A stretch of 64,000 nucleotides of DNA from an uncultured Parabacteroides sp. (GTDB lineage Bacteria; Bacteroidota; Bacteroidia; Bacteroidales; Tannerellaceae): the NCBI GenBank assembly GCA_944325345.1, contig CALUZV010000007.1, forward strand, positions 1 to 64,000, in the 5' to 3' direction. Under the pieces are notes generated by a model, which did not search any database, was not told the DNA's origin, and worked only from the letters and a program-made list of their open reading frames with translations. The position numbers and the translations under genes are program-made. Numbering within the stretch: position 1 is the stretch's first letter; every line of letters starts with the position of its first letter. Shown here one piece after another: positions 37,078 through 45,558 of the stretch.

Positions 37078-37521
37078 ATGGGAGTATTCGATAATTTGTT
37101 GATGCAACCTATTTCCAAGGTCGTCAAATCTTTCTTGGATAGTCAGGACATTAAGGCTTCTTATGTAAAAGGCGAACATGCCGGACGATTTGAGTTCTTA
37201 TGCCAGGTGAAAAATTGCTCTATCAATGTCCAAATAGACGTCGAAGAGCAACAAGAGTTCTTTGTCGTGAAAGGGGTTCCTGATTTCGTGGTTCCTCAAG
37301 AGAAGATTGTGCAGGTATTGCCTGTCCTCAATCAGTGTAATAAGAAGAATATGTTTGTGAAGACTCAAGTAGATTCGCAAACTGGGTATTTGACGTTTAG
37401 TATGCCTTGTCTGGCCTTCGAAGGTTCTATCAAGGAGAAGATGGTGGCTTCTGCGGTTATCACTGTGGCTAATACAATCGATAGTTGTATAAATGAAATA
37501 AAACAAGAAGTAAATAATTGA
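37078..37521 (+). CDS. YbjN-like / secretion-chaperone-fold protein
   Basis: A 147-residue soluble protein with the alpha-beta-alpha pattern of YbjN and type III secretion chaperones: N-terminal helix, strands (CSINVQIDVEEQQEFFVVKG), then a helix and the closing VDSQTGYLTFSMPCLAFEG...EKMVASAVITVANTIDS. The last part is very close in form to the YbjN domain end. Such proteins bind other proteins. Between a tubulin-like gene and a zinc-ribbon gene, a chaperone or adaptor role is likely but not shown. Confidence 0.65.
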   Translation: MGVFDNLLMQPISKVVKSFLDSQDIKASYVKGEHAGRFEFLCQVKNCSINVQIDVEEQQEFFVVKGVPDFVVPQEKIVQVLPVLNQCNKKNMFVKTQVDSQTGYLTFSMPCLAFEGSIKEKMVASAVITVANTIDSCINEIKQEVNN

Positions 37522-37528
37522 TAAGATT

Positions 37529-38167
37529 ATGGCAAAAAGAATAGGAGTCTGCAAAAACTACGACGAATGTTCGAAGGCAGACGAGAAAGTGAAGCAGGAG
37601 GTCGATAAATCGGCTCCGTTTGTCTGTGAAGAATGTGGAAAACCGCTGACGGAAGTCCCGACGACAACTGGCGGAGATGGTGGTGGGAAAAAGGTTGCCG
37701 CCATCGTTGCTGGTGTCGCCGTCTTGGGCTGTGCCGGTTATTTCGGCTACTCTGCCATGTCGGGTGATAAACCCGCAAAGCCTCCCAAGCCCGATACAAC
37801 AGTAGTTGCCCAACCTGAACCGCAAAAACCGGAGCCTAAACCGGAAACTCCGGCTGCCGAGGTGGCTTCCATCACCGACGCATTGGCTTCTGGCACCTTG
37901 CAGGACAATGGCAACGGCACGGGACGCATCAGCACGCCTTTTGGAAATTATGAAGGAGATTTGAAAGATGGCAAGGCGGAGGGCAACGGTACGTTCCGTT
38001 TCTTCAAATCTTGTCTTATCAGCGACAAAGACGAGCAGAAGCGTGTCGGAGAATCGGGCGATTACGTCAGCGGACAGTTTTCAGCGAACCGTTTAGTCAG
38101 CGGCAAGTGGTATGGGAAGGACGGCACGCAGAAAGGGGCTTTAATCATCGGACAGACCGGACTTTAA
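37529..38167 (+). CDS. Zinc-ribbon / transmembrane / MORN-repeat protein
   Basis: A 212-residue protein of three parts. The N-terminus has four Cys in two pairs (CKNYDEC and CEEC), a zinc-ribbon-like cytoplasmic domain. A single membrane segment follows (AAIVAGVAVLGCAGYFGYSA, about 51-70), then a Pro/Lys/Glu-rich linker. The C-terminal periplasmic part has MORN-like units (GNYEGDLKDGKAEGNGTF and YVSGQF...GKWYGKDG). MORN repeats bind lipids or proteins at membranes, so this could link the tubulin-like protein to the envelope. Confidence 0.75.
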   Translation: MAKRIGVCKNYDECSKADEKVKQEVDKSAPFVCEECGKPLTEVPTTTGGDGGGKKVAAIVAGVAVLGCAGYFGYSAMSGDKPAKPPKPDTTVVAQPEPQKPEPKPETPAAEVASITDALASGTLQDNGNGTGRISTPFGNYEGDLKDGKAEGNGTFRFFKSCLISDKDEQKRVGESGDYVSGQFSANRLVSGKWYGKDGTQKGALIIGQTGL

Positions 38168-38177
38168 TCTTTGGACG

Positions 38178-39104
38178 ATGCTTTCGGCTTGCTTTCGCCT
38201 GCTTTTCTGCGGCTTGATTTGGCTCGTATCGGTAGGGAACAGTTCTGCGCAGCTGTTTCCCGCCGGTATGAACCCGGGGAAATATCCGGAGTTGTATTCT
38301 TTTATGGAACGCTACGCAAGGATGTTACTTTCCTTGGAGACAAGTCGTGAACAAGCCCGGCAGATGCAGGAAGACGGTGTGCGACTACGGGTCGGAGGGG
38401 TGGATTTCCGGGATACCGGCGAACCTTTTTCTGCTGTTTATCAGCGAATCCATCAGACGAAGGCTTTTACCTTGACGGTTGATTCTCTCTATTTCAAAGC
38501 GGCTTGGGGAAATGAGGGCAGCACGGACGAAATAGCTTTCCTCTTTCCCAAAAAGTACGATTTGATTTTGGGCAAAGACAAAAAGGAGCTGACGCAAGGT
38601 TTTCTGAGTGAACTAATGGCGGAATATCCGGAGGCAGAAACTTATCCTTATCCGATATTGTACGATTCCGGCTTCTATTGGTTGGAATCCGTGCGTAGCG
38701 GCTGGTTTCCCGAGGTGGGAAAGTCGGATGGCTACCTCTTCGATATCGACCGGAAGGAGGATTCTTTGCTCAATCTCTTTTCCTATGCCGACAGGATGGG
38801 AAAAAAACATCGGCTGCATCTGACAATCCGGGGTTATCGCTATGAAAAGTCCTGGCTCTATCCCTTGGCGGAACTTTGCGCCTTCATGCGGAGCAAAAAC
38901 TGTGTCCCGTATGTCGGTTTGGAGACGGAAACGGGCGAAGCGTGCACTGGCAGCGTGTTTTACGTTAATCGGGATTTGATGTACCAGCATTTGCTCTATT
39001 TCCGCTTCCCGCTGAAAGCTTTTTCCGAGGATGATGTGCTGATTGAGGCCGTTCTGACGCCCTATATACCGATTCATAACATCGGGACTTTATATGATGA
39101 ATGA
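38178..39104 (+). CDS. Exported protein of unknown function
   Basis: A 308-residue protein with a clear signal peptide (hydrophobic stretch, then SVGNSSAQ, cut at about residue 25). The mature part is mixed alpha/beta, with many aromatic residues, and matches no family I know. It is 10 nt after the zinc-ribbon/MORN gene, so it belongs to the operon. A 13-unit tandem-repeat array follows before the next gene. Confidence 0.7.
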   Translation: MLSACFRLLFCGLIWLVSVGNSSAQLFPAGMNPGKYPELYSFMERYARMLLSLETSREQARQMQEDGVRLRVGGVDFRDTGEPFSAVYQRIHQTKAFTLTVDSLYFKAAWGNEGSTDEIAFLFPKKYDLILGKDKKELTQGFLSELMAEYPEAETYPYPILYDSGFYWLESVRSGWFPEVGKSDGYLFDIDRKEDSLLNLFSYADRMGKKHRLHLTIRGYRYEKSWLYPLAELCAFMRSKNCVPYVGLETETGEACTGSVFYVNRDLMYQHLLYFRFPLKAFSEDDVLIEAVLTPYIPIHNIGTLYDE

Positions 39105-39640
39105 TTTTTGTAGGGCTTCAAAAGTCAAATCTGCCATTAGGTTTACCTTTTGTAGATTTGCAAAGTTAAAAACTGTTTAGAACTTTTGCTCTTGTAAGGG
39201 TGCAAAAGCTTGACCTAACGATAGAATTTCCTTTTGTAGGGTTGCAAAAGCCAATTCTACGGATAGAAAGGCCTTTTGTAGAGTTTCAAAAGCAAAATCC
39301 ACCGTTAGGTCAGGCTTTTGTAGGCTTACAAATCCCAAATCTATCGTTGGGTTGGTATTTTGCAGGTATTCAAAGTTAAAAACTGTTTAAAGGTTGGCCT
39401 TTGTACAGCTTCAAAAGCCAAATCTATTGTTAGAACAAGCTTTTGTAGGCTTACAAAGGTAAAATCCATCGTTAGGTTAGCATTTTGCAGGTCTTCAAAG
39501 TTAAAAACTATTTAAAGAATGGCTTTTGTACAGCTGCAGAAGCCTAATCTATCGTTCGGTCGGGCTTTTGTAAGCTTACAAAAGCCAAATCTATCGTTGG
39601 GTTGGCATTTGCAAGGATGCAAAAAATAAAATGTAAGAAT
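39105..39640. repeat. Palindromic tandem array, about 42-bp period (array D), inside the tubulin-like operon
   Basis: Thirteen degenerate copies of a unit of the form CTTTTGTAGGCTTACAAAAGCC + AAATCTATCGTTGGGTTGG, given here in two parts. Anchors (the G after the T run) fall at 39110, 39153, 39194, 39236, 39278, 39320, 39362, 39403, 39445, 39487, 39528, 39570 and 39611: steps of 41-43 bp, mean 41.75. The first half of most units is a palindrome; the copy at about 39566 is perfect over 22 bases. A second half-unit type, AGTTAAAAACTGTTTAA, alternates irregularly. Nothing else is visible in this 540-base gap. Confidence 0.9.
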
Positions 39641-39645
39641 GTTTT

Positions 39646-40437
39646 ATGAAAATGAGAGGTATGAAACGAGATTTTATACGCGGAATAAGCCTTTGCGTGC
39701 TTTGGATTTTCTTTTGCACCTCGGCTTTCGGCCAGATAGCCTTCAAAGAGGAAAAAACAAAGGTCAATTCCATTAAGCGCAGTACGAAATATGTTTATGG
39801 AGAGGGCATTGCGGAGACAGAAGCTGAGGCACGCGAGATTGCCGAGCAGAATTTGCGCCAAGCTATCCTCCAGTTGGTCAGTGAAGAGAAAGATTTGCTT
39901 GAGGCGGAAGCTGTTTTGGTAAATGCAGCCAAACAGAACACCTCGCAAATCAAGTTGAAGCGTGGCACGATGGACAGGGTTTTCCTCTATGTAGAGAAAA
40001 AGAACATTTTCCCCAGTGAGAATCCATTCATCATGGAGCAAAGTATGCCCGAAGAGGAAAAAACGGAGGCTGAGATCGTGGAACAGGATGTCGCGGAAGA
40101 AGAGTTGCTCGATTTCAAAGCGTTGGAGGAGCCCGCAGAGGCTCAGGATGTAATTCAGAAGGTGGAATCACTTACGCTACAAGGCGTTTTGGCTTGCCAA
40201 GACATGACGGCCTTGCGTGCTTATCTGGCGGAGCAAAAAGAAGCGTACAAAGTGATGTTTGGCGATGTCCGGCAGGACTTCAAGCCCTCGTGGTATGTGG
40301 TGGTATATGAAGGAGAGGAGATTAAGGCCGTATTAGACAAAGGTCTGCAGCGGCGAACGAATCTTCTGAGCGGTACGAAGGAAGAAATCGGGACGTATTC
40401 CAGTTTTCCGAAGATGTGGTTTATTATTTATGAATAA
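39646..40437 (+). CDS. Exported LPP20-like protein
   Basis: A 263-residue protein with a signal peptide ending at about residue 28 (TSAFGQ). The mature N-terminus has YVYGEGIAETEAEAREIAEQNLRQAI (written in two parts: GEGIAETEAEARE and IAEQNLRQAI), the helix-strand pattern of LPP20-like lipoprotein domains, without a lipobox Cys. An acidic linker (about 130-165) precedes a small C-terminal domain. It starts just after the 42-bp array and is 11 nt before the next exported protein gene. Role unknown. Confidence 0.7.
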   Translation: MKMRGMKRDFIRGISLCVLWIFFCTSAFGQIAFKEEKTKVNSIKRSTKYVYGEGIAETEAEAREIAEQNLRQAILQLVSEEKDLLEAEAVLVNAAKQNTSQIKLKRGTMDRVFLYVEKKNIFPSENPFIMEQSMPEEEKTEAEIVEQDVAEEELLDFKALEEPAEAQDVIQKVESLTLQGVLACQDMTALRAYLAEQKEAYKVMFGDVRQDFKPSWYVVVYEGEEIKAVLDKGLQRRTNLLSGTKEEIGTYSSFPKMWFIIYE

Positions 40438-40448
40438 AAGAGATAGGT

Positions 40449-41438
40449 ATGAAGACTAAAACTAAAGATTGCGGCCTTCGGAAATACATTTTCCTCGGCC
40501 TAATGTGCTTTGCGTTCTTTGCGGCAAGGGCGCAGTATGAGACAATCGTAGATGTATCGAACTGTCCGGATGCCGCTGTCGAACAGGCGATAGAACAGAA
40601 CGGGACGAAATTGCTTACGGAATTTAACGACGCACAAGGGGAGAAGCGGAACCTCTCGCTCAGCGGGATAAACATTGCTAAGGACGCAGCATCGTCGCTT
40701 CTGACGATGTGGGAGGTTTGTCCTTTCCGTTGCGACGAGTTGGAGATTATCGAATCCTGCCTTCGGCGCAACGACGGAGGTTATCAGGTGCGCAATATCC
40801 CGGTTATCATGGAACCTCGGGCGGGCGAACGCTTTGAGGAGGATAAATATCAAGAAATCGTGCTGAATTACGATGCGCAAGGGGCAATTGCGGATATCTG
40901 TTTTACCATCAGCTCGGCGCAATACAAGCAAATAATGCGCTCGAATCTGGAAGTAACCGATTTGCGCCGTCGTTCGCTGGTGATTGATTTCGTCGAGCAG
41001 TTCCGGACGGCTTATAATCGGAAGGATATGGCTTTCCTCGAAGATATATTTAGCGATGATGCCTTGATTATCACTGGAAAGACCATTCAAAGGAAGCCTG
41101 TGGATGGAATTGCGATGCCGCCGGAGGTGGTTCTGACCTCGCAGACGAAGCGGGAGTATCTGACGAAGTTGGCAGGTGTTTTCAAGCGGAACCAGCGTAT
41201 TAATGTGGTTTTCGAAGACGTGAAAGTTTCTACGCATCGTTCGAAAACGAATATTTATGGCGTGAAGTTGATTCAGCATTGGAATGCGGACACCTATAGC
41301 GATAAAGGCTATCTGTTCCTTCTCTGGGACTTTGCCGACGAAACACATCCGCAGATTCATGTCCGCGCTTGGCAGCCTTTTGAGAGCACGCCGAAGGACA
41401 AAGTGTTAGGTTTAGGAAGTTTTAAAATAGCAGATTAA
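40449..41438 (+). CDS. Exported protein with SnoaL/NTF2-like C-terminal domain
   Basis: A 329-residue protein with a signal peptide (cut near FFAARA, about residue 27). The C-terminal half begins FRTAYNRKDMAFLEDIFSDDA (split as FRTAYNRKDM and AFLEDIFSDD) and continues with strands and LIQHWNADTYSDKGY, which is the cone-shaped SnoaL/NTF2-like fold. That fold binds small molecules or other proteins. The N-terminal half is unassigned. It lies 11 nt after the previous gene and 1 nt before the next, so the group is one transcript. Confidence 0.7.
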   Translation: MKTKTKDCGLRKYIFLGLMCFAFFAARAQYETIVDVSNCPDAAVEQAIEQNGTKLLTEFNDAQGEKRNLSLSGINIAKDAASSLLTMWEVCPFRCDELEIIESCLRRNDGGYQVRNIPVIMEPRAGERFEEDKYQEIVLNYDAQGAIADICFTISSAQYKQIMRSNLEVTDLRRRSLVIDFVEQFRTAYNRKDMAFLEDIFSDDALIITGKTIQRKPVDGIAMPPEVVLTSQTKREYLTKLAGVFKRNQRINVVFEDVKVSTHRSKTNIYGVKLIQHWNADTYSDKGYLFLLWDFADETHPQIHVRAWQPFESTPKDKVLGLGSFKIAD

Positions 41439-41439
41439 T

Positions 41440-42840
41440 ATGGGAAAGAGAATGTTTAAGTGGGTAAACCTTTTGTTTTTCCTCCTTTGTTTATCGTCCT
41501 CGCTTTCGGCGCAGATTACCGTCAGCCTTCAGGACAAGACAAAGACTTACGAGGGGAATGAATACGAGGCACGGGTGGATTTCATCAGTGAAAACGAGAA
41601 TCTCCGCATCACGGAATATGCCGGAAACCCAGTAAACGCGCCGCAACCGACCGGCGACGGGCGTTTCATCTATACTTGCATATGTTATGTGGCGGATGAG
41701 AACAATTTGACCTTCAGTGTGAGTGAGCAAGGAGGAGTGGAAACGACCAAGCAACCGGTTTATATAGAGGAAGGGCAATATTTTACCTATTTGGTCGAGG
41801 TTGAAGGTCGGAAGATGTCGATTGAAGATATCCGGCTGACGGAAAAGTCTGTTGTTCCGATTTCAAATACCGCCAAGGTTTTTGTCTCCTCGGAATATGA
41901 TGAACTTTCCATCACCTCGTCCACGGGAGAGAAGGTTGAAGGGCCGGTTATGACGGATAATGGGGTGTGGCGTTATACGATTACGTATGATATGAGTTCG
42001 CCGGAGAGTCGGGAGATTGAACGGAGTATCAAAGTCGCTGCCTCGAAGAAAGACGAGCCGGTGGAATTCTTGATCGGAAGGTTGCAACCCAAGAGCGGGC
42101 AGGACGTTTTGGTAATCGTGATGGAGGAATCCTGTTTCGACTATAATGTCCGTATCGCAAAGAAGTTCCATGCCGAGTGCGCTTATAAAGAAGCCTTCTT
42201 GGCCTATAAGGAAGCTTTCCAATGCGAAACGAAGCCGGAAGATACGAAGGCAGAATATCAACAGATGCGTTTGGTGAATGGCTTGGCTCGTTTGCGCATT
42301 ATGGAACAGGAATATTGGGATAGGGCGACGAATAAGAATACGCCGAAGGATAGTGTTTTGTATTATTATCGCAAATCGAAGTCTTATCGGAAAGAGATCT
42401 TGGAGCATAGCCCGAACGATGTGATTTGCCACGCTCATAATGATGCAGAGAAAGACCTTCCGCGTATCGTTTCGGGAGAAGTGCGAAACAAAGCCGTGCT
42501 TGATGCCTCCGGAAAGAATATGCCCATCGAAGGAGCTTTCGTAACGCTTTGTGTACATGAACGCAAGAAGGATAAGGAAACGGGCTATACCTACGGAAAG
42601 GAACTGGTCGATAAGCGACAGGTATTCCGCACGGACCGGGATGGAAAATATGCGATACCGGTTCCTAAGAATACAGATGAAATCGTTTATGTTCTTCGCT
42701 TCACGATTGGCGAGCTGAAAGAAGGGCATTCCGACCCGATTGTTTTTATGCCGACGGATGCGGATACCCAGAAACTCGGTCCTGTTTTATTGACACCAGA
42801 TGCGAATTTCTTTGGGCATGGAGGAGTGAACAATAACTAA
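41440..42840 (+). CDS. Exported multidomain protein of unknown function
   Basis: A 466-residue protein with a signal peptide (about 1-24, ending SLSAQ). The mature part starts with two beta-sandwich-like domains (about 25-230), then a helical stretch with TPR-like character (FHAECAYKEAFLAYKEAF), and ends in a carboxypeptidase-regulatory-like domain (EGAFVTLCVHE...FRTDRDGKYAIPVPK). It overlaps nothing and is 1 nt after the previous gene. The domain mix suggests a periplasmic or outer-membrane scaffold. Confidence 0.65.
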   Translation: MGKRMFKWVNLLFFLLCLSSSLSAQITVSLQDKTKTYEGNEYEARVDFISENENLRITEYAGNPVNAPQPTGDGRFIYTCICYVADENNLTFSVSEQGGVETTKQPVYIEEGQYFTYLVEVEGRKMSIEDIRLTEKSVVPISNTAKVFVSSEYDELSITSSTGEKVEGPVMTDNGVWRYTITYDMSSPESREIERSIKVAASKKDEPVEFLIGRLQPKSGQDVLVIVMEESCFDYNVRIAKKFHAECAYKEAFLAYKEAFQCETKPEDTKAEYQQMRLVNGLARLRIMEQEYWDRATNKNTPKDSVLYYYRKSKSYRKEILEHSPNDVICHAHNDAEKDLPRIVSGEVRNKAVLDASGKNMPIEGAFVTLCVHERKKDKETGYTYGKELVDKRQVFRTDRDGKYAIPVPKNTDEIVYVLRFTIGELKEGHSDPIVFMPTDADTQKLGPVLLTPDANFFGHGGVNNN

Positions 42841-42866
42841 ACACAAATAATATAAATCGTATTTTT

Positions 42867-43613
42867 ATGAAAACAACAACAACTTTGAAAGCCATCATTT
42901 TCATTTTGGCTTGTTTATTTGTACTTCCCTCTTTTACCTTAGACGCAAAGAAAAAGAAAAGGGAGAAGAAACCGTATGAGTGGGTGATGCCCGAGAAGCT
43001 TTCCGGCATCCCGGCAATGGACGAGTATCTCTTGTATTGCGACACGATGTGGACGAAAATACAGAGTTACAAGGACTCAATTACTTTTTTTCAACTGGAT
43101 ACGTTAAAGCGTATGGTCAATGGACAGCCGTGTTATGTTGTGAAGATTCGGGATCAGTATGGAAACGAACGAAACTTCTCGCAATCGATAGTCCAGAGTT
43201 TGGAAATCATCTCCAATGGTACGTTAATCGTCTTGGATGCTGCCAATATCTCTTTGATGACGACCTCAGCAACTTTATCACTTACCGAGAATCCTCTTGT
43301 TGCTTTTTCCCACGGGAAATACTTGAAGGCGGGGCCAAACATTGTGAAGTTAGCCTATAACGAGGTACGGGAGATTGTCAATGCAACGAAGAAGCAAGTC
43401 CAGCAGACTCGCTCAATGCGTACCAGTAAGCTCGAAGGCTCGACAGACCAAGCCTATATTCTTGCCGCCCCGGAGGAAGAAGTCAATATTGAAGAGTATA
43501 TTGATTTGGAGGATGGTGAGCTTGGAAGCAATGACGGAGAGCTTGATTTTTCTGAAGAAGAATTTGACAATATAGATTGGAACGAACTGGAGATGCCGGA
43601 GGAGCCGAAGTAG
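42867..43613 (+). CDS. Exported protein with acidic C-terminus
   Basis: A 248-residue protein with a signal peptide (about 1-26), a basic start of the mature part (KKKKREKKP), a central conserved-looking domain of unknown family and a strongly acidic tail (EEEVNIEEYIDLEDG...EEEFDNIDWNELE). Last gene of the operon, followed by a strong terminator. Confidence 0.65.
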   Translation: MKTTTTLKAIIFILACLFVLPSFTLDAKKKKREKKPYEWVMPEKLSGIPAMDEYLLYCDTMWTKIQSYKDSITFFQLDTLKRMVNGQPCYVVKIRDQYGNERNFSQSIVQSLEIISNGTLIVLDAANISLMTTSATLSLTENPLVAFSHGKYLKAGPNIVKLAYNEVREIVNATKKQVQQTRSMRTSKLEGSTDQAYILAAPEEEVNIEEYIDLEDGELGSNDGELDFSEEEFDNIDWNELEMPEEPK

Positions 43614-43661
43614 GGAATACTTCTTGCGTCGCTTCAGTGATAAATACATTTATATATAATA

Positions 43662-43717
43662 GGAAGGTTGGTAGCCTTGTGAGTTTTTCTCCGAATAGGT
43701 TGCCAGCCTTCCTTTTT
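43662..43717 (+). terminator. Intrinsic terminator of the tubulin-like operon
   Basis: GGAAGGTTGG (43662-43671) pairs with CCAGCCTTCC (43703-43712) and the pairing extends through GGTAGCC/GGTTGCC with a mismatch; five T follow. The loop is long (about 23 nt) but the stem is strong. It lies 48 nt after the last gene and just before the next promoter. Confidence 0.7.
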
Positions 43718-43726
43718 AGTAAAACA

Positions 43727-43758
43727 TTTGACTATCTCATCCAGAACCTGTACCTTTG
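43727..43758 (+). promoter_or_regulatory. Bacteroidetes promoter of the marR-tolC-hlyD-mfs operon
   Basis: TTTG at 43727-43730 and TACCTTTG at 43751-43758 with a 20-nt spacer: a full match to the -33/-7 pattern, 32 nt upstream of the MarR ATG. Confidence 0.8.
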
Positions 43759-43790
43759 CACCCGGCAAAGAAAAATGAATCTTATTGGCA

Positions 43791-44231
43791 ATGCAAGAAG
43801 GAATGTATGCACGCGAGTGGATGCAGCAGATCATCCGCACGCGTATGGCTTTTCGTAAGGCGGTGCAAAGTGCACTAAAAGAAAGAAATACTGGTATCAC
43901 GTTTGAGATGCTGCAGGTCTTGAGTAGCCTGTGGCAAGAGCAGGGCATCAGCCAGCAAATCCTTGCGGAGCGGACGGCTAAGGGCAAGGCTTGTCTGACC
44001 AACTTGATGACTAACTTGGAGAAAAAGGGCCTGGTTCGTCGGGAAGAGGATAGCAGCGACCGCCGGAACAAGCGTGTCTTCCTCACCCAGGAAGGGATTC
44101 TCTTCAAGGAGAAGATTAATCCTATTTTGTACGATGTCTATGGTTTCCTGGAGCGAAAGATGGGTTTAAGCAAGGTTAAAGGTGGGTGTTTGGATTTAAA
44201 GGAACTGCATGATGTGTTGGAGAGCTATTAA
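43791..44231 (+). CDS. MarR-family transcription regulator
   Basis: A 146-residue winged-helix regulator. The DNA-binding part includes ISQQILAERTAKGKACLTNLMTNLEKKGLVRREED (given as three parts: ISQQILAERT, KGKACLTNLM and LEKKGLVRREED), followed by the basic wing DRRNKRVFLT. A TTG at 43785 could add two residues. It leads an efflux operon, so it is probably an autorepressor relieved by the exported compound. The TolC-like gene starts inside its last codons (23-nt overlap). Confidence 0.92.
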   Translation: MQEGMYAREWMQQIIRTRMAFRKAVQSALKERNTGITFEMLQVLSSLWQEQGISQQILAERTAKGKACLTNLMTNLEKKGLVRREEDSSDRRNKRVFLTQEGILFKEKINPILYDVYGFLERKMGLSKVKGGCLDLKELHDVLESY

Positions 44232-45531
44232 GCGTTGTGTCATGCTCGGGCTTGGGCTGTGTTCGGCCGGGGGCGTGATGGCGGTTGAGGCGGACTCGTT
44301 GTTCCTCTCTGTCGGGCAACTTTTCCAATTGGGTATCGAGAACAGCTTGCATATCCAGGCGGACAGGTTGAGCGAGTTGCAGGCGGAGGAACAGTCGCGC
44401 ACTGCCCGCACTTCCCGTCTCCCGGACCTCCAACTTGGCTTGAGCGGTGCTTACGTCGGCCAGCCTGTCGTCTTCCAGCGTGGATTGAGCCAACCTTCTC
44501 GCCCCGAGACGCCCGATTGGTCGCAGAGTTACGCCCTCGACTTCACGCAGCCGGTCTATCAAGGTGGGAGGATAAGGCGGAGTATCCGCAAGGCTGACAT
44601 CGAGAAGCAGATAGCGCTTCTGCAGACGCGAACTGACGAGGCCGACATCAAACTCAGCCTCCTCGAGCAGTACATGAGCTTATTCAGTTATTATAAGCAA
44701 CGCGAGGTGTTGGCGCGGAACATCGAGGAGTCCGAACGCCGCCTGAAGGACATCAAACGCCTCAAGGCCGAGGGAGTGATCACCAACAACGACGTCCTCC
44801 GTAGCGAACTCCAGCTCACCACGGATCGCCTCGCCCTACAGGAGACGGAGAACACCCTCATCCTCCTCTCTCAGCAGCTCGACATCTTACTGGGTCTGGA
44901 CGAACATCTTTACATCATCCCCGATACCACGCTCCTTAGTCTGCTGACTCCAACCGGGAGCTACGCCCAATACGTCGCGGAAGCCTACGAGAACGACCCC
45001 TCCATGCTTCTCGCCCGCCAACAAACGCTCTTGGCCCGCAACGAGGTGGAGCTGACGAAGGCCGACTACCTCCCGACTGTCTCCCTCTTTGCCGGGAACG
45101 CTTTGGTACGCCCGATTTCGAGGACGATGGACGACAAGTTCAACCATACGTGGAATGTTGGCCTTAGCGTCGCCTACCCGCTCTCGGCCCTCTATAAGAA
45201 TCGCTACCGGGTGAATGCCGCCCGTCTTAGCGTCCGCCTCAGGGAGAATGAAGAGGAACAACGCAAGCAACAAACCCGGCTGACAATCCGTACTGCCTTC
45301 CTGCGTCATGAGGAGGCAGTCGAAAGGGTGGAGGCCCTCAAGCTCTCCGTCAGGCAGGCGATGGAGAACTACCGTATCGTGCAGAATCGTTACCTCAACC
45401 AACTGGCTATCCTTACCGATTTGCTCGATGCGAACAGCGTGCTTCTCGACGCCGAACTTCAGCTCACAACTGCCCGCACCCAAGTGGTTTATACCTATTA
45501 TGAACTCCAGCGCGCCTGCGGCAGGCTTTAG
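44209..45531 (+). CDS. TolC-family outer membrane efflux protein
   Basis: A 440-residue outer membrane channel of the efflux operon. It has a signal peptide (about 1-25, MLGLGLCSAGGVMA) and two TolC repeats of long coiled helices (for example LSELQAEEQSRTARTSRLP and LTTDRLALQETENTLILLSQ). It would form the trimeric duct for the HlyD-MFS pump. The start overlaps marR by 23 nt; an ATG at 44212 is also possible. GC content rises clearly here relative to the operon before it. Confidence 0.93.
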   Translation: MMCWRAIKRCVMLGLGLCSAGGVMAVEADSLFLSVGQLFQLGIENSLHIQADRLSELQAEEQSRTARTSRLPDLQLGLSGAYVGQPVVFQRGLSQPSRPETPDWSQSYALDFTQPVYQGGRIRRSIRKADIEKQIALLQTRTDEADIKLSLLEQYMSLFSYYKQREVLARNIEESERRLKDIKRLKAEGVITNNDVLRSELQLTTDRLALQETENTLILLSQQLDILLGLDEHLYIIPDTTLLSLLTPTGSYAQYVAEAYENDPSMLLARQQTLLARNEVELTKADYLPTVSLFAGNALVRPISRTMDDKFNHTWNVGLSVAYPLSALYKNRYRVNAARLSVRLRENEEEQRKQQTRLTIRTAFLRHEEAVERVEALKLSVRQAMENYRIVQNRYLNQLAILTDLLDANSVLLDAELQLTTARTQVVYTYYELQRACGRL

Positions 45532-45558
45532 TGTTTAACCCGATTAAACTGAACAGAT

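Noticed and set aside
39105..39640. CRISPR array
   Set aside because: Units abut with no unique spacers of constant length, both halves are repeated, and no cas genes are nearby. The same applies to the arrays at 3.3, 27.6, 47.9, 52.0 and 59.9 kb.
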